From: DATJZH01 sp052146815
GTDB taxonomy: Bacteria; Actinomycetota; Actinomycetes; Streptosporangiales; Streptosporangiaceae
Direction of reading: 5' to 3'
Assembly: GCA_052146815.1 (NCBI GenBank)
Contig: JBKQMG010000026.1
Location: 1-64,000 of the forward strand
DNA length: 64,000 nucleotides
In this document: positions 41,451 through 50,390 of the stretch, one piece after another
Position numbering within the stretch: the stretch's first letter is position 1
Layout of the letters: every line of letters starts with the position of its first letter
Program-made: the position numbers and the translations under genes
Notes under the pieces: model-generated
Told to the model about the DNA's origin: nothing
Databases searched by the model: none
The model's input: only the letters and a program-made list of their open reading frames with translations

Positions 41451-41897
41451 ATGCGACTGATGCGCACGCGGATCTTCCTGGCTGCCGGGGTGATGGCCGC
41501 AGCCGGGACTGTCACCGCGACGGTGCTGGCAGCCGGGCCGGCGTCGGCGGGGTCCAGTCAGGTGGTCCTGGTCAACTGCAGCGGTCACGGCCAGGTCCGG
41601 CCGTCACGCTATGACCTCGGCTGCATGCCGTCCAACCAGTACATCTCGGGGATGAGCTGGACCAGCTGGCGCTCGGTGGCGTTCGGCCACGCCACGCTCA
41701 AGGTCAACAACTGCGTGCCGAGCTGCGCGCAGGGCAAGTACATCAGCTACCCGTCCCTGAGCGTCTTGTGGCGGGCCGCGTCCTGGCCCAAGCATGCGGG
41801 ACGGCAGTACTTCAGCCGGCTCACGCTGATCTTCACCGGCAAGCGGCCGCCGGGGCACCGGCAGGCGGCGCAGACGTTCACGCTGCCTGCCGGATAG
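41451..41897 (+). CDS. Small secreted protein
   Basis: A 148-residue exported protein. A signal peptide (MRLMRTRIFLAAGVMAAAGTVTATVLAAGPASA) ends in an AxA cleavage site near residue 33. The mature part has four Cys (VNCSGHGQVRPSRYDLGCMP; NNCVPSCAQGKYISYP) that could form two disulfides, and the WTSWRSVAFGHATLKVNNC pattern of a family of uncharacterised Streptomyces/Streptosporangiales secreted proteins. GAAAGGGG precedes the ATG at 41451. Its function is unknown; ORF track extensions upstream to 41382 lack a signal sequence at the N-terminus. Confidence 0.78.
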   Translation: MRLMRTRIFLAAGVMAAAGTVTATVLAAGPASAGSSQVVLVNCSGHGQVRPSRYDLGCMPSNQYISGMSWTSWRSVAFGHATLKVNNCVPSCAQGKYISYPSLSVLWRAASWPKHAGRQYFSRLTLIFTGKRPPGHRQAAQTFTLPAG

Positions 41898-41989
41898 CCG
41901 CCGGGCCCGCTCTGGGCGCGATCGCGATCAGCTGCCCCCGCCCCCGGCGAGTGTGCCATCCTGGCTGCTCGACGAGGGGCGGGGCAGCT

Positions 41990-42421
41990 GTGATCCGAGA
42001 ACTGGCGCCTGGAGATTACGAGTCATGGAGCCGGCTCTGGCAGGCCTATCTGCGCTTCTACCGCGGGCAGGTCAGCGACGAGGTCGCCGCGCACACCTTT
42101 CGCCGTCTCTGCGACAAGGCGGACGGGCTGGCCGGCCTGGTGGCCGAGGACGAGCACGGCGAGATCGTGGGACTCGCTCACCTGGTCTTCCATCCGTCGA
42201 CCTGGTCTGCCGGGCTGTACTGCTACCTGGAGGACCTGTTCGTGGCGCCGGCCGCGCGCGGCACCGGCGCCGCCCGCGCCCTTATCGAGGCCGTGTACGC
42301 CGAGGCTGACCGGCGCGGGGCTGACCGGACGTACTGGGAAACCCAGGAGTTCAACGGCCCTGCCCGCTCCCTGTACGACGTCATGGCGCACAGAACGTCG
42401 TTCATCATCTACGAACGGTAA
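41990..42421 (+). CDS. GNAT N-acetyltransferase
   Basis: A 143-residue acetyltransferase: VIRELAPGDYESWSRLWQAYLRFYRG at the N-terminus, LVFHPSTWSAGLYCYLEDLFVAPAARGTGAARALIEAVYAEA (acetyl-CoA loop RGTGAA), and WETQEFNGPARSLYDVMAHRTSFIIYER at the end. This matches the single-domain GNAT family that acetylates amines or amino acids. GTG 41990 is preceded by GAGGGGCGGGG. It stands alone, about 100 bases before the dehydrogenase gene, and the acceptor is not predictable. Confidence 0.86.
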   Translation: MIRELAPGDYESWSRLWQAYLRFYRGQVSDEVAAHTFRRLCDKADGLAGLVAEDEHGEIVGLAHLVFHPSTWSAGLYCYLEDLFVAPAARGTGAARALIEAVYAEADRRGADRTYWETQEFNGPARSLYDVMAHRTSFIIYER

Positions 42422-42529
42422 TGCTGCCGCCCTGGCCGGCCGGGCGGACGTGTGGCGCGGCGCGGCCCGGGCAGGAGCAGTCTGAGCGGAGTTCCGCCGA
42501 ATGAATCCGCAGGCAACAAGGGAGGACCC

Positions 42530-43915
42530 GTGGCAATCGCGACCATCAACCCCGCCACCGGGGAGACGCTGAAGACCTACGAGGAGATCTCCGCCGCCGA
42601 GCTTGAGCGCTGCCTCGCCGCGGCTGCGGGGACCCACGCCAGCTACCGGCTGACCGACTTCGACAGCCGGGCGCGCTGGATGCGCCGGGCCGCCGACATC
42701 CTCGACGAGGAACGCGATCAGATCGCGGCCATGATGACCACCGAGATGGGAAAGACGCTGGCGGCCGCCAAGCAGGAGGTCACCAAGTGCGGCACGGCGT
42801 GCCGTTACTACGCCGACAACGCGGCCCGGTTCCTGGCCGACGACCCCGCCGACGCTGAGGCGGTGGGCGCCGCGCAGGCTTACGTCAGCTACCAGCCGAT
42901 CGGCGCGGTCCTGGCGATCATGCCGTGGAACTTCCCGCTCTGGCAGGCCATGCGCTTCGCGGCGCCCGCCCTGATGGCCGGCAATGTGGGCCTGCTCAAG
43001 CACGCGTCGAACGTGCCGCAGACCGCCCTGTTCATGCAGGACCTGTTCAGCCGGGCCGGCTTCCCTGATGGCGCTTTCCAGACCCTGCTGGTCAGCTCCG
43101 GGCGGATCGAGGGCATCCTGCGCGACCGCCGGGTGGCCGCGGCCACGCTCACCGGCTCCGGGCCTGCCGGGCAGTCCGTGGCGTCGATCGCGGGCAGCGA
43201 GATCAAGAAGGTCGTCCTGGAGCTCGGCGGCAGCGACCCGTTCGTCGTGATGCCCTCGGCCGATCTGCCGGCGGCCGCGAAGGTAGCGGCAGTGGCGCGC
43301 TGCCTGAACAACGGCCAGTCGTGCATCGCGGCCAAGCGGTTCATCGCCCACGAGTCGATCGCCGACGAGTTCGAGCGGCTGTTCGTCGCCGAGATGTCCG
43401 CCATGACCCTCGGCAACCCGATGAAGGACGGCACTGACGTGGGCCCGCTGTCATCGGAGCAGCAGCGCAAGGACGTCGAGGAGCTCGTCGCCGACGCCGT
43501 CGGCAAGGGCGCGAAGGTGCTGTGCGGCGGCACCGCGCCGCAGGGTCCCGGCTGGTACTACCCGCCGACCGTGCTCACCGGCATCACGCCGCAGATGCGC
43601 GTGCACACCGAGGAGGTCTTCGGCCCGGTGGCCACCCTCTACCGGGTGCCCGGCATCGAGGAGGCCATCGAGCTGGCCAATGTGACCGAGTTCGGGCTCG
43701 GCGCCAACGCCTGGACTAACGACGAGCAGGACCGCGCCAGGTTCGTAAGGGATCTCGCCGCCGGCATGGTCTTCATCAACGGCAATGTGACCTCCTACCC
43801 GCAGCTGCCGTTCGGCGGCGTCAAGACCTCCGGCCACGGGCGAGAGCTCTCCTACCACGGCATCCGCGAGTTCTGCAACATCAAGTCCGTCTGGATCGGC
43901 GGCAGCCAGGGCTGA
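42530..43915 (+). CDS. gabD: NAD(P)-dependent succinate-semialdehyde dehydrogenase-like enzyme
   Basis: A 461-residue aldehyde dehydrogenase. The general base is in VLELGGSDPFVV and the catalytic Cys in NNGQSCIAAKRF; VGPLSSEQQRKDVEELV and VFGPVATLYRV are also conserved. The shorter length and the TINPATGETLKTYEEIS start are those of GabD1-type succinate-semialdehyde dehydrogenases, which oxidise the aldehyde to succinate. GTG 42530 has GGGAGG upstream. The gene is not beside a GABA transaminase, so the native substrate could be another semialdehyde. Confidence 0.88.
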   Translation: MAIATINPATGETLKTYEEISAAELERCLAAAAGTHASYRLTDFDSRARWMRRAADILDEERDQIAAMMTTEMGKTLAAAKQEVTKCGTACRYYADNAARFLADDPADAEAVGAAQAYVSYQPIGAVLAIMPWNFPLWQAMRFAAPALMAGNVGLLKHASNVPQTALFMQDLFSRAGFPDGAFQTLLVSSGRIEGILRDRRVAAATLTGSGPAGQSVASIAGSEIKKVVLELGGSDPFVVMPSADLPAAAKVAAVARCLNNGQSCIAAKRFIAHESIADEFERLFVAEMSAMTLGNPMKDGTDVGPLSSEQQRKDVEELVADAVGKGAKVLCGGTAPQGPGWYYPPTVLTGITPQMRVHTEEVFGPVATLYRVPGIEEAIELANVTEFGLGANAWTNDEQDRARFVRDLAAGMVFINGNVTSYPQLPFGGVKTSGHGRELSYHGIREFCNIKSVWIGGSQG

Positions 43916-44097
43916 GCGCTGCGGGCCGGCCCGCAGCCCGCTCCCGCCTGAGGGCATGCTCCTGCGGCACGGGCGGGCTGCGCCGGGCCCTCGCACCGCA
44001 GGGGCACGGCGCCTGCCCCGGCCGTGCAGCACGCGCCGGGTAAGACGGGCCCGCGGGCCGATGCCGGCGACAGGGTGTCGTCCGTGCCGTCGCCCGC

Positions 44098-45334
44098 ATG
44101 GCGACATTCACGCGATCAGCAGGCAGGACAGTCTCCGCCGCGGCGATGGCCGCGGCGACTGCCGCAGCCGTCTGCGCCGGGCCGGCCCTGGCCGCCAGGG
44201 CCGCGAGCCCGGTGGACGGGATCTGGCGCACGGACGGCTACGGCATGATCATCAGCATCGGCGGCGGGGTCGGGAAGGCGTATCAGACCACGTCGATCAG
44301 CTGCCTGGCCGCCGGGCAGGCCCGGCAGCTCGGACCGCCCGGCCCGGGCGGCGTGGTGGCGTTCGGCAGCGACGCCGGCGGCGTCGCGACCGTGCGGCCG
44401 GACGGCCGTGACCGCGCCTGGCTGCACCCGCTGGGCTCGGCCGGGATTATTGGCCTGCAGCGCATCCGCGTCCTGCCGCCGCGGTGCCAGCGCCGCGCAC
44501 GCAAGGGCCGGTGGCGTCCTTCGACATTTTCTGGCGGGCCTTCGCCGAGAACTATCCATACTTCGCCGCTCAGAAGATCGGCTGGCCCGCAGTCGTGGCC
44601 CGCTACCGCCGGCTGGTCAGCGCCCGCACCACCCCGGGCAGCTGTTGCCGGGACACCTGGGCTACCTGCGCATCAGCGCCTTCGAGGGCTACGTCGCACA
44701 GAGCCGCAATGTCGAGGGCGACAGCGCCGTGCTCGGCCGGGCCCTGAACGCGATCTTCAGCCGGGCCCGGGCGCACCAGCTGCGCGGCCTCATCATCGAC
44801 GTGCGCTGCAATCCGGGCGGCAACGACGCACTGGGCCTGCAGATCGCCTCGCGGCTGACCCGCGTGCCTTACCTGGCCTACACCAAGCGCGCCCGAGACG
44901 ACAGCGCTCCCGGCCGTTACACCCGGCCGCAGCCGATCATCGTCCACCCGGCCCGCGATCCCATTTATGGCGGTCCCATCGCCCTGCTCACCAGCGACCT
45001 GACCAACAGTGCCGCTGAGACGTTCACGCAGGCCATGATGGGCCGCGCGCGCCATCCGGTCCGGATCGGCCTGGCTACCCAGGGGGTGTTCTCCGACGTG
45101 CTGAACCGCGTGCTGCCTGACGGCATCCTGTTCGGGCTGCCCAACGAGGAGTACCTCACCCGCACGGGACATACCTTCGACAACCGCGGCATCCCGCCGG
45201 ACATCCGGGTGCCGGTCTTCACGCCGCATGACCTGACCCACGGCCGCGACCCGGATCTCGCCGCTGCCCGCGCCCTTCTGACCAGGCGGCCGCCTCTTAC
45301 CGGACGGCGCCGGCCCGGCCGCACAGCGCCCTGA
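44098..45334 (+). pseudogene. S41-family (C-terminal processing) peptidase, broken
   Basis: A signal peptide (MATFTRSAGRTVSAAAMAAATAAAVCAGPALAARA) and an N-terminal domain are followed, in a second frame, by FDIFWRAFAENYPYFAAQKIGWPAVVARYRRLVS and, in a third, by GYLRISAFEGYVAQ and the S41 core LRGLIIDVRCNPGGND and LTSDLTNSAAETFTQAMMGRARHPVRIG to the stop. The catalytic Ser (NSAAE) is present. Two frameshifts and an apparent internal deletion before GHLGYLRI disable it. It would have been a secreted protease of about 430 residues. Confidence 0.72.
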
Positions 45335-46367
45335 TCGCGGCGGCGACCTGGCGCGGTGCGGCGATCATCGTCAGATGCCGGCCGGGCACGAGTGTCGGCG
45401 GCGGCGCCCCGATCCGGGCTGCGACCTGGCGGGGCGCCGCCTTGCTGTACTGCGGGTCGTCAGCGCCGAAGACCACGCTCTTCGGCACCGGGCTGGCCCG
45501 CAGCCGGCCGAGCTGACCTGCGGTGAGGCTGGGAATACCGGTGCTCAGCATGCTCCACAGCGCGTTCTCGGCGCCGGGCTGCTGCAGCGGCCGGCGCCAC
45601 ACCTCGACGCCGGCGTGGGTGAGCGCCGGGCAGCGCGGCCCGCACTGCGAGTCGTAGATGGCCCGGACGACCCAGTCCATGCCGAGGCCGATGCGCAGCA
45701 GGGTCGTCCGGTACGGCTCGATGACCAGGTCATGCAGGAAGGACGGGGCATTGAGCGGCAGAGCGTCGCCGTCCAGGAACATCACCCCGGCGATGCGCGT
45801 GCCGCCCTGCAGCGCGGCGAGGCCGGCCACGGCCGCGCCGCTGGAATGGCCGACCAGGACGGGCGCGTCACGCCCGGTCAGGTGCAGGGCCCGGGCAAGA
45901 CCCAGGACCTGGGCCGCAAAATGGGCGACCGTGAACGGGGCCACCGGCTGGCTGTAGCCGGTGCCGGTCAGGTCGAGCGCGAACACCCGGTGATCGGTGC
46001 CCAGCTGCGCGCCAAGCCGGGCGAAGGTATCGGCGGCCTCGAACGCGCCAGGGATCAGCACGACCGCGCGGCCGGACGTGCCCCATGTCCGGTAACGGGT
46101 CCGCACGTTCCCGGCGCGGATGTACATCAGCCCGGCTGGCCGGGACGCCCGGCCGCTGGTCGCCGCGTTGAAGATCAGGCTGGCCGCCGTCAGCACGGCG
46201 ACGGCGATGACCAGCCAGATCGCCAGCCCGCGCGCGACGCGGCGGAGCCTGCCGCGACGGGCCGGCGGCTCCGGGCCCGCGGCCTGATTCCCCGCCGCCC
46301 GGCCGGCAGCGGCGTACGGGACAGCGGGCTGCCGGGCGGGCGGGTTGATGGCTGGCTCGGAGTTCAC
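45297..46367 (-). CDS. Membrane-anchored alpha/beta-hydrolase
   Basis: A 356-residue hydrolase with a cytoplasmic Pro/Ala-rich head, one membrane helix (LAIWLVIAVAVLTAASLIFNAATSG, about 48-72) and an external alpha/beta-hydrolase domain. The nucleophile elbow is GHSSGAAV, the acid is in VVFGADDPQYS and the His in VPGRHLTMI. DLTGTGYSQP resembles the haloalkane/epoxide-hydrolase-type lid boundary. The C-terminus overlaps the 3' end of the broken peptidase gene on the other strand by about 38 bases. The substrate is unknown. Confidence 0.83.
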   Translation of the reverse strand: MNSEPAINPPARQPAVPYAAAGRAAGNQAAGPEPPARRGRLRRVARGLAIWLVIAVAVLTAASLIFNAATSGRASRPAGLMYIRAGNVRTRYRTWGTSGRAVVLIPGAFEAADTFARLGAQLGTDHRVFALDLTGTGYSQPVAPFTVAHFAAQVLGLARALHLTGRDAPVLVGHSSGAAVAGLAALQGGTRIAGVMFLDGDALPLNAPSFLHDLVIEPYRTTLLRIGLGMDWVVRAIYDSQCGPRCPALTHAGVEVWRRPLQQPGAENALWSMLSTGIPSLTAGQLGRLRASPVPKSVVFGADDPQYSKAAPRQVAARIGAPPPTLVPGRHLTMIAAPRQVAAAIRALCGRAGAVR

Positions 46368-46548
46368 GACAGCTGCCGACGCTACTCCGGGCCGCCCCGG
46401 CCCGGAGATCCGGGCCTTTGCGGTTACCGGGGGCGCGCCGGGCCGCCGGGGCAGCCGCGGGGCGACGGGAACACCAGACGAACCCGCGGGGGTTGTGCTG
46501 GTTATCCGGCGCGCTGCCGGAAAGACTGGGACGCGGAAGAGGGAGATG

Positions 46549-47376
46549 ATGGAAAGCCCGCTCGCTCAGGTCGCGTCGTGGCCGGTACCGGCCGCCGCAG
46601 TGGCGGTGGTGTCCGATGCCGGGCTGGTCGCCGCGCACGGACCGCTTGACCGGCCGTTTGCCTGGGCCTCGGTCACCAAGCTGCTCACCTCGGCGGCGGC
46701 GCTCGACTGCATCCAGCGGGGCCTGCTGGACCTCGACGAGCCGGCGGGGCCGCCCGGATCGACGATCCGGCATCTGCTGTCACACGCTTCGGGGCTCGGC
46801 CTCGACGGCGACACGGTGCTCAGCCCGCCGGGACATCGCCGGATTTACTCCAACCGCGGCATCGAGATCGTCGCCGAGGCGTCAGCCGCACGGTCCGGCA
46901 AGACGTTCGGCGCGCTGCTGGCCGAGGACGTCTGCCTGCCGCTGGGCTTGCTGACTACGCGGCTGGACGGCTCGCCCAGCTGGGGGGCCACCGGGCCGCT
47001 CGCTGACCTGGTGACCCTGGCCGTCGAGCTGCTCAGCCCTTCGCTGCTTGGCGAGGACCTGCTCGCCGAGGCGACCAGGACCGTCTTCCCCGGCCTGTCG
47101 GGGGTGCTGCCCGGCTTCGGCCGCCAGCAGCACTGCGACTGGGGCCTGGGGTTCGAGATCCGCGACGGGAAGGTGCCCCACTGGACCGGCTCGCTCAACT
47201 CGCCGCAGACGTTCGGCCATTTCGGTCGGTCCGGCAGTTTCCTGTGGGTGGATCCGGTGGCCGGGATTGCCTGCGCCGGGCTCGCGGACCGCGATTTCGG
47301 GCCCTGGGCGGCGCAGGCCTGGCCCCGGCTGTCCGACGACGTCCTGGCTGCCTACGCCGGGCGCGTGCCCCGGTAG
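46549..47376 (+). CDS. Serine hydrolase (beta-lactamase family)
   Basis: A 275-residue serine beta-lactamase-like protein, as in class C/DD-peptidase or esterase members. The acylation motif SxxK appears as SVTK (about residue 42-45), YSN (YxN) follows in HRRIYSNRGIEIVAEA, and HFGRSGSFLWV stands in for the third motif. No signal peptide is visible, so it acts in the cytoplasm or is released otherwise. ATG 46549 is preferred over ATG 46546 because of the AAGAGG spacing. It is divergent from the hydrolase at 46367. Confidence 0.82.
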   Translation: MESPLAQVASWPVPAAAVAVVSDAGLVAAHGPLDRPFAWASVTKLLTSAAALDCIQRGLLDLDEPAGPPGSTIRHLLSHASGLGLDGDTVLSPPGHRRIYSNRGIEIVAEASAARSGKTFGALLAEDVCLPLGLLTTRLDGSPSWGATGPLADLVTLAVELLSPSLLGEDLLAEATRTVFPGLSGVLPGFGRQQHCDWGLGFEIRDGKVPHWTGSLNSPQTFGHFGRSGSFLWVDPVAGIACAGLADRDFGPWAAQAWPRLSDDVLAAYAGRVPR

Positions 47377-47580
47377 CCGCGTGCGCACCTGCCGTGCAGA
47401 CATCATCGCCTGCCGTCAGCTGCGCGGGTCATCAGCGGCGGGGCCCAGCGCGCCTGCCGACGCCCGGCCTCTCGGCAAGATTGCTTCTGCGTCCCCGCCT
47501 GCCGTGCCGGCACCGGCCGGGCTTTTAGGCGAGCCATCGCAACGGGCAGGCCGGCGGCCGCTCGGCACCGGGGCGGGCAC

Positions 47581-47638
47581 CCAGCTCGCTCTGAGGAGAC
47601 TCAGAGGTTCCAGTCACCCCGCTGAGAGCGAGTGCTGG
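47581..47638 (+). promoter_or_regulatory. Two competing hairpins in the leader of the reductase gene
   Basis: CTCTGAG (47589-47595) can pair with CTCAGAG (47600-47606) around a GAGA tetraloop. The overlapping CCAGCTCGCTCT (47581-47592) can instead pair with AGAGCGAG...CTGG (47625-47638, two-base bulge). The hairpins share 47589-47592, so only one can form. The start codon follows at 47651. Confidence 0.5.
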
Positions 47639-47650
47639 CATCCTTCGTTC

Positions 47651-49054
47651 ATGAGCGTTCGCTCGGCCGGGTCCGCCGCCCCGCCGCCCGCCTTCGGCCG
47701 AAGCGCCCAGCGGCGGCGGTCGGCGCACCTGGAGCCCGCACCGCCCAGGCCGGCCCTGGTCAGGGCGGCTCTGGTGCTCGTCGGCGCCGGCCTGGGCGCG
47801 ACCACGGCGCTGGCTATCACGACGCAGACATCGGGCCAGCTGTCCGCACCTGGCGGCCTGGCCACGTTCGGCGGCAGCCTCACCGGCCTGATCGGCACCT
47901 ATCTGGCCCTGGTCATGGTGCTGCTGGTGAGCCGGATTCCGTTTGTCGAGCGGGTCCTCGGCCAGGACGGCCTGCTGCGCTGGCACCGCGGGCTCGCCCC
48001 CTGGCCGATCGGCCTGCTGATCGCGCATGCCGTGCTCATCACCGTCGGCTACGCCCAGGCCGCCCGCAGCGGTCTGTGGCATCAGGTCGGCGTCCTGCTG
48101 ACCCAGTACCCCGACATTCTCATGGCCACGGTCGGTCTCGGCCTGATGTGCCTGGCGGGCGCCATCTCGATCCGCGCCATCCGGCGGCGGGTGCGCCGGG
48201 AGACGTGGTGGACGGTGCACCTCTACCTGTACCTGGCTCTGGCGCTGTCCTTCGCGCACGTCATCGTCCTCGGCCCCGCTTTCGTCGGGCATCCCCTCAG
48301 CCAGCTCGCCTGGTCGGCCGCGTGGCTGGCCACCGCGGGCCTGGTCCTGTGCTACCGGTTCGGCCTGCCGGTCGTGCGCAGCCTGCGGCACCGGCTGCAC
48401 GTCGCCGAGGTACGGCCGGAAGGCCCCGGCGTCACCTCCGTCATCCTCAGCGGCCGGCACCTCGACGAGCTGGCCGTCTGCGGCGGGCAGTTCTTCGAGT
48501 GGCGGTTTCTCACCAGGGACATGTGGTGGCAGGCGCACCCCTACTCGCTGTCGGCGCTCCCCCGGCCGCCTTACCTGCGGCTGACCGTCAAGGGCGTCGG
48601 GGATCACTCCGCCGCGCTGGCCGGGCTGCGGCCGGGCACCCCCGTGGCCATCGAGGGGCCGTACGGCGCCTTCACCCGGCGCGCCCAGCTGCGGCCGCGG
48701 GCCCTGCTGATGGCGGCGGGGATCGGTGTGACCGCCCTGCGCTCCCTGCTGGAGGACCTGCCGCCCGGTTCGGCGCCGGTCGTCATCCTGCGCGCCGCGA
48801 CGGCGGAAGATCTCGTGCTGCGCGCCGAGGTCAGCGAACTGACCCGCAACCGCCGCGGGACACTGCACGAGCTCACCGGCAGCCGCGAGCAGGCCGTGAT
48901 CGATGAGCGGTCACTGCCGCGCCTGGTCCCTGACCTGGCCCAGCGTGACATCTTCGTGTGCGGTCCCGAGGGCTTCGTCGCGCACATCGTCGAGGTGGCC
49001 CGCAATCTCGGCGTGCCGGAAGAATCCATCCACCACGAGGCGTTCGCACTGTGA
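47651..49054 (+). CDS. Ferric-reductase-like transmembrane flavoprotein with FAD/NAD(P)-binding domain
   Basis: A 467-residue protein. Six or so membrane helices (from about residue 35 to 240) carry a ferric-reductase-like haem domain: HRGLAPWPIGLLIAHAVLITVG and WTVHLYLYLALALSFAHVIVLG supply His pairs. The C-terminal ferredoxin-NADP reductase module has HPYSLSALP (FAD) , GPYGAF, MAAGIGVTALRSLLEDL and FVCGPEGFV (NAD(P)). It would move electrons from cytosolic NAD(P)H across the membrane. A probable weak ribosome site precedes ATG 47651. It is 60 bases before the FMN-binding gene, in one operon. Confidence 0.88.
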   Translation: MSVRSAGSAAPPPAFGRSAQRRRSAHLEPAPPRPALVRAALVLVGAGLGATTALAITTQTSGQLSAPGGLATFGGSLTGLIGTYLALVMVLLVSRIPFVERVLGQDGLLRWHRGLAPWPIGLLIAHAVLITVGYAQAARSGLWHQVGVLLTQYPDILMATVGLGLMCLAGAISIRAIRRRVRRETWWTVHLYLYLALALSFAHVIVLGPAFVGHPLSQLAWSAAWLATAGLVLCYRFGLPVVRSLRHRLHVAEVRPEGPGVTSVILSGRHLDELAVCGGQFFEWRFLTRDMWWQAHPYSLSALPRPPYLRLTVKGVGDHSAALAGLRPGTPVAIEGPYGAFTRRAQLRPRALLMAAGIGVTALRSLLEDLPPGSAPVVILRAATAEDLVLRAEVSELTRNRRGTLHELTGSREQAVIDERSLPRLVPDLAQRDIFVCGPEGFVAHIVEVARNLGVPEESIHHEAFAL

Positions 49055-49114
49055 CGGCGGGGAAGGCATGCTGACCACGGCAGATCACGCCGCCTGGACG
49101 AGGAGAATCGGCAG

Positions 49115-49594
49115 ATGAAGCACGCTGGCCTGTTCGTCGTCGGCGGCACCATCGCGGGGCTCGTCGGGGTACTGTCGTTTCACATGCGGCCCGCGGCCCA
49201 GGGGGCGCTCGCCGGCCCCGCTGCCCGCCCGGCCCGCGCCGCTGCGCCGGCCAGTGGGCCCGGCAAAGCCCCCGCATCGGCCGGCCCGAATACGGCCGCC
49301 AGGTCCGCGGGCGGCGGCCGGACCGTGACCGGCGCCCTCGAGCGCTACGGATACGGCGAGCTGGCCGTCCGGGTCACCGCCAGCGGGAACCACATCACCA
49401 GCGTGACGGTGCCTACGCTGCGGACCGCCGAGCCATACTCCGAGCAGCTGGCCCTGCGGGCAATCCCGACGCTGCGGTCCGAGGTGCTGGCCGGGCAGAA
49501 CGCCAGCATCAGCGGCGTGAGCGGAGCGACTTACACCAGCCAGGCGTATGCCCAGTCCCTGCAGGCGGCGCTCGACAAGCTGCACCTGAGGTAG
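49115..49594 (+). CDS. Exported FMN-binding protein with covalent-flavin motif
   Basis: A 159-residue protein with an N-terminal signal/anchor (GLFVVGGTIAGLVGVLSFH), an Ala/Pro-rich linker and an FMN_bind domain ending with VSGATYTSQAYAQSLQAALDKL. The SGATYT hexamer (136-141) is the ApbE flavinylation signature; FMN is expected on its last Thr by phosphoester linkage. It resembles the NqrC/RnfG flavin domain. It is directly followed by the apbE gene, so the carrier and its loading enzyme are coexpressed. It probably takes electrons from the upstream membrane flavoprotein. Confidence 0.9.
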   Translation: MKHAGLFVVGGTIAGLVGVLSFHMRPAAQGALAGPAARPARAAAPASGPGKAPASAGPNTAARSAGGGRTVTGALERYGYGELAVRVTASGNHITSVTVPTLRTAEPYSEQLALRAIPTLRSEVLAGQNASISGVSGATYTSQAYAQSLQAALDKLHLR

Positions 49595-49608
49595 CAGGAC
49601 CAGCCCCC

Positions 49609-50379
49609 ATGTCAGCGGACATGCCGGTCATCAGCCACGCCGAGCCGGTGATGGGCACCGTGGTGTCCTTTACGGTCCTGCCGGGCAGCACGCCGCCCGG
49701 GGTCGCCGGGAAGGCCATTCAGGCCGCGTGCGCCGGGCTGCACGAGGCCGACGCGACCTTCAGCACGTGGGATCCGCGCAGCCCCGTCAGCCGCCTGCGC
49801 CGCGGCGCGGCGGTGCTGCGCGACCTGCCTGCGGAAGTCGCGGAGATCCTGGACCTGTGTGAGCAGGCCAGAGATGCGTCAGGAGGCTGGTTCGATCCGT
49901 GGGCGATGCCGGCGGGCGTTGATCCGACGGGGCTGGTGAAGGGCTGGGCGGTGGAACGCGCGCTGGCCGTCCTGCGGAAGGCGGGGATGGCGGCCGCCAT
50001 GGTAAACGGGGGCGGCGATATCGCCGTGTTCGGCAGTCCGGCCAGCGGCCAGCACTGGCAGGTCGGCATCCGTCATCCCTGGCGGCCCGGCGCGCTGGCC
50101 GGCATCCTGGAGATCACCGCCGCCATCGCCACCTCTGGCAGCTACGAGCGGGGCGCCCACCTGATCGATCCGTTCACCGCGCAGGCCGCGAGCCGCGCCG
50201 CCTCAGCCACCGTCACCGGGCCGGGCCTGGCCGTCGCCGACGCGCTCGCCACCGCGCTGGCGGCCGGAGGTGACGAGGTACTGCCCCTGGTGGCGGCGCT
50301 CAGCGGCTACGCGGGCTACCTGATCCGCCCCGACGGCAGCGAGGCGACCGCCGGGCACATGACGTTCGCCCGCCCGTAA
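49609..50379 (+). CDS. apbE: FAD:protein FMN transferase (ApbE)
   Basis: A 256-residue ApbE that attaches FMN to Thr of partner proteins using FAD and Mg. Key blocks are MGTVVSFTV, STWDPRSPVSRLRRG, DPTGLVKGWAVERALAVLR, MVNGGGDIAVFG (metal/phosphate binding) and the C-terminal VTGPGLAVADALATALAAGG. It has no signal peptide, so flavinylation would occur inside or after a separate export route; many actinobacterial ApbE proteins are similar. It is 14 bases from the substrate gene. Confidence 0.92.
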   Translation: MSADMPVISHAEPVMGTVVSFTVLPGSTPPGVAGKAIQAACAGLHEADATFSTWDPRSPVSRLRRGAAVLRDLPAEVAEILDLCEQARDASGGWFDPWAMPAGVDPTGLVKGWAVERALAVLRKAGMAAAMVNGGGDIAVFGSPASGQHWQVGIRHPWRPGALAGILEITAAIATSGSYERGAHLIDPFTAQAASRAASATVTGPGLAVADALATALAAGGDEVLPLVAALSGYAGYLIRPDGSEATAGHMTFARP

Positions 50380-50390
50380 GGGGGCCGCGG

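Noticed and set aside
45375..46649. 424-residue plus-strand frame across the anchored hydrolase
   Set aside because: Shadow of the minus-strand hydrolase with its GHSSG nucleophile; Arg/Gly/Asp-rich text.
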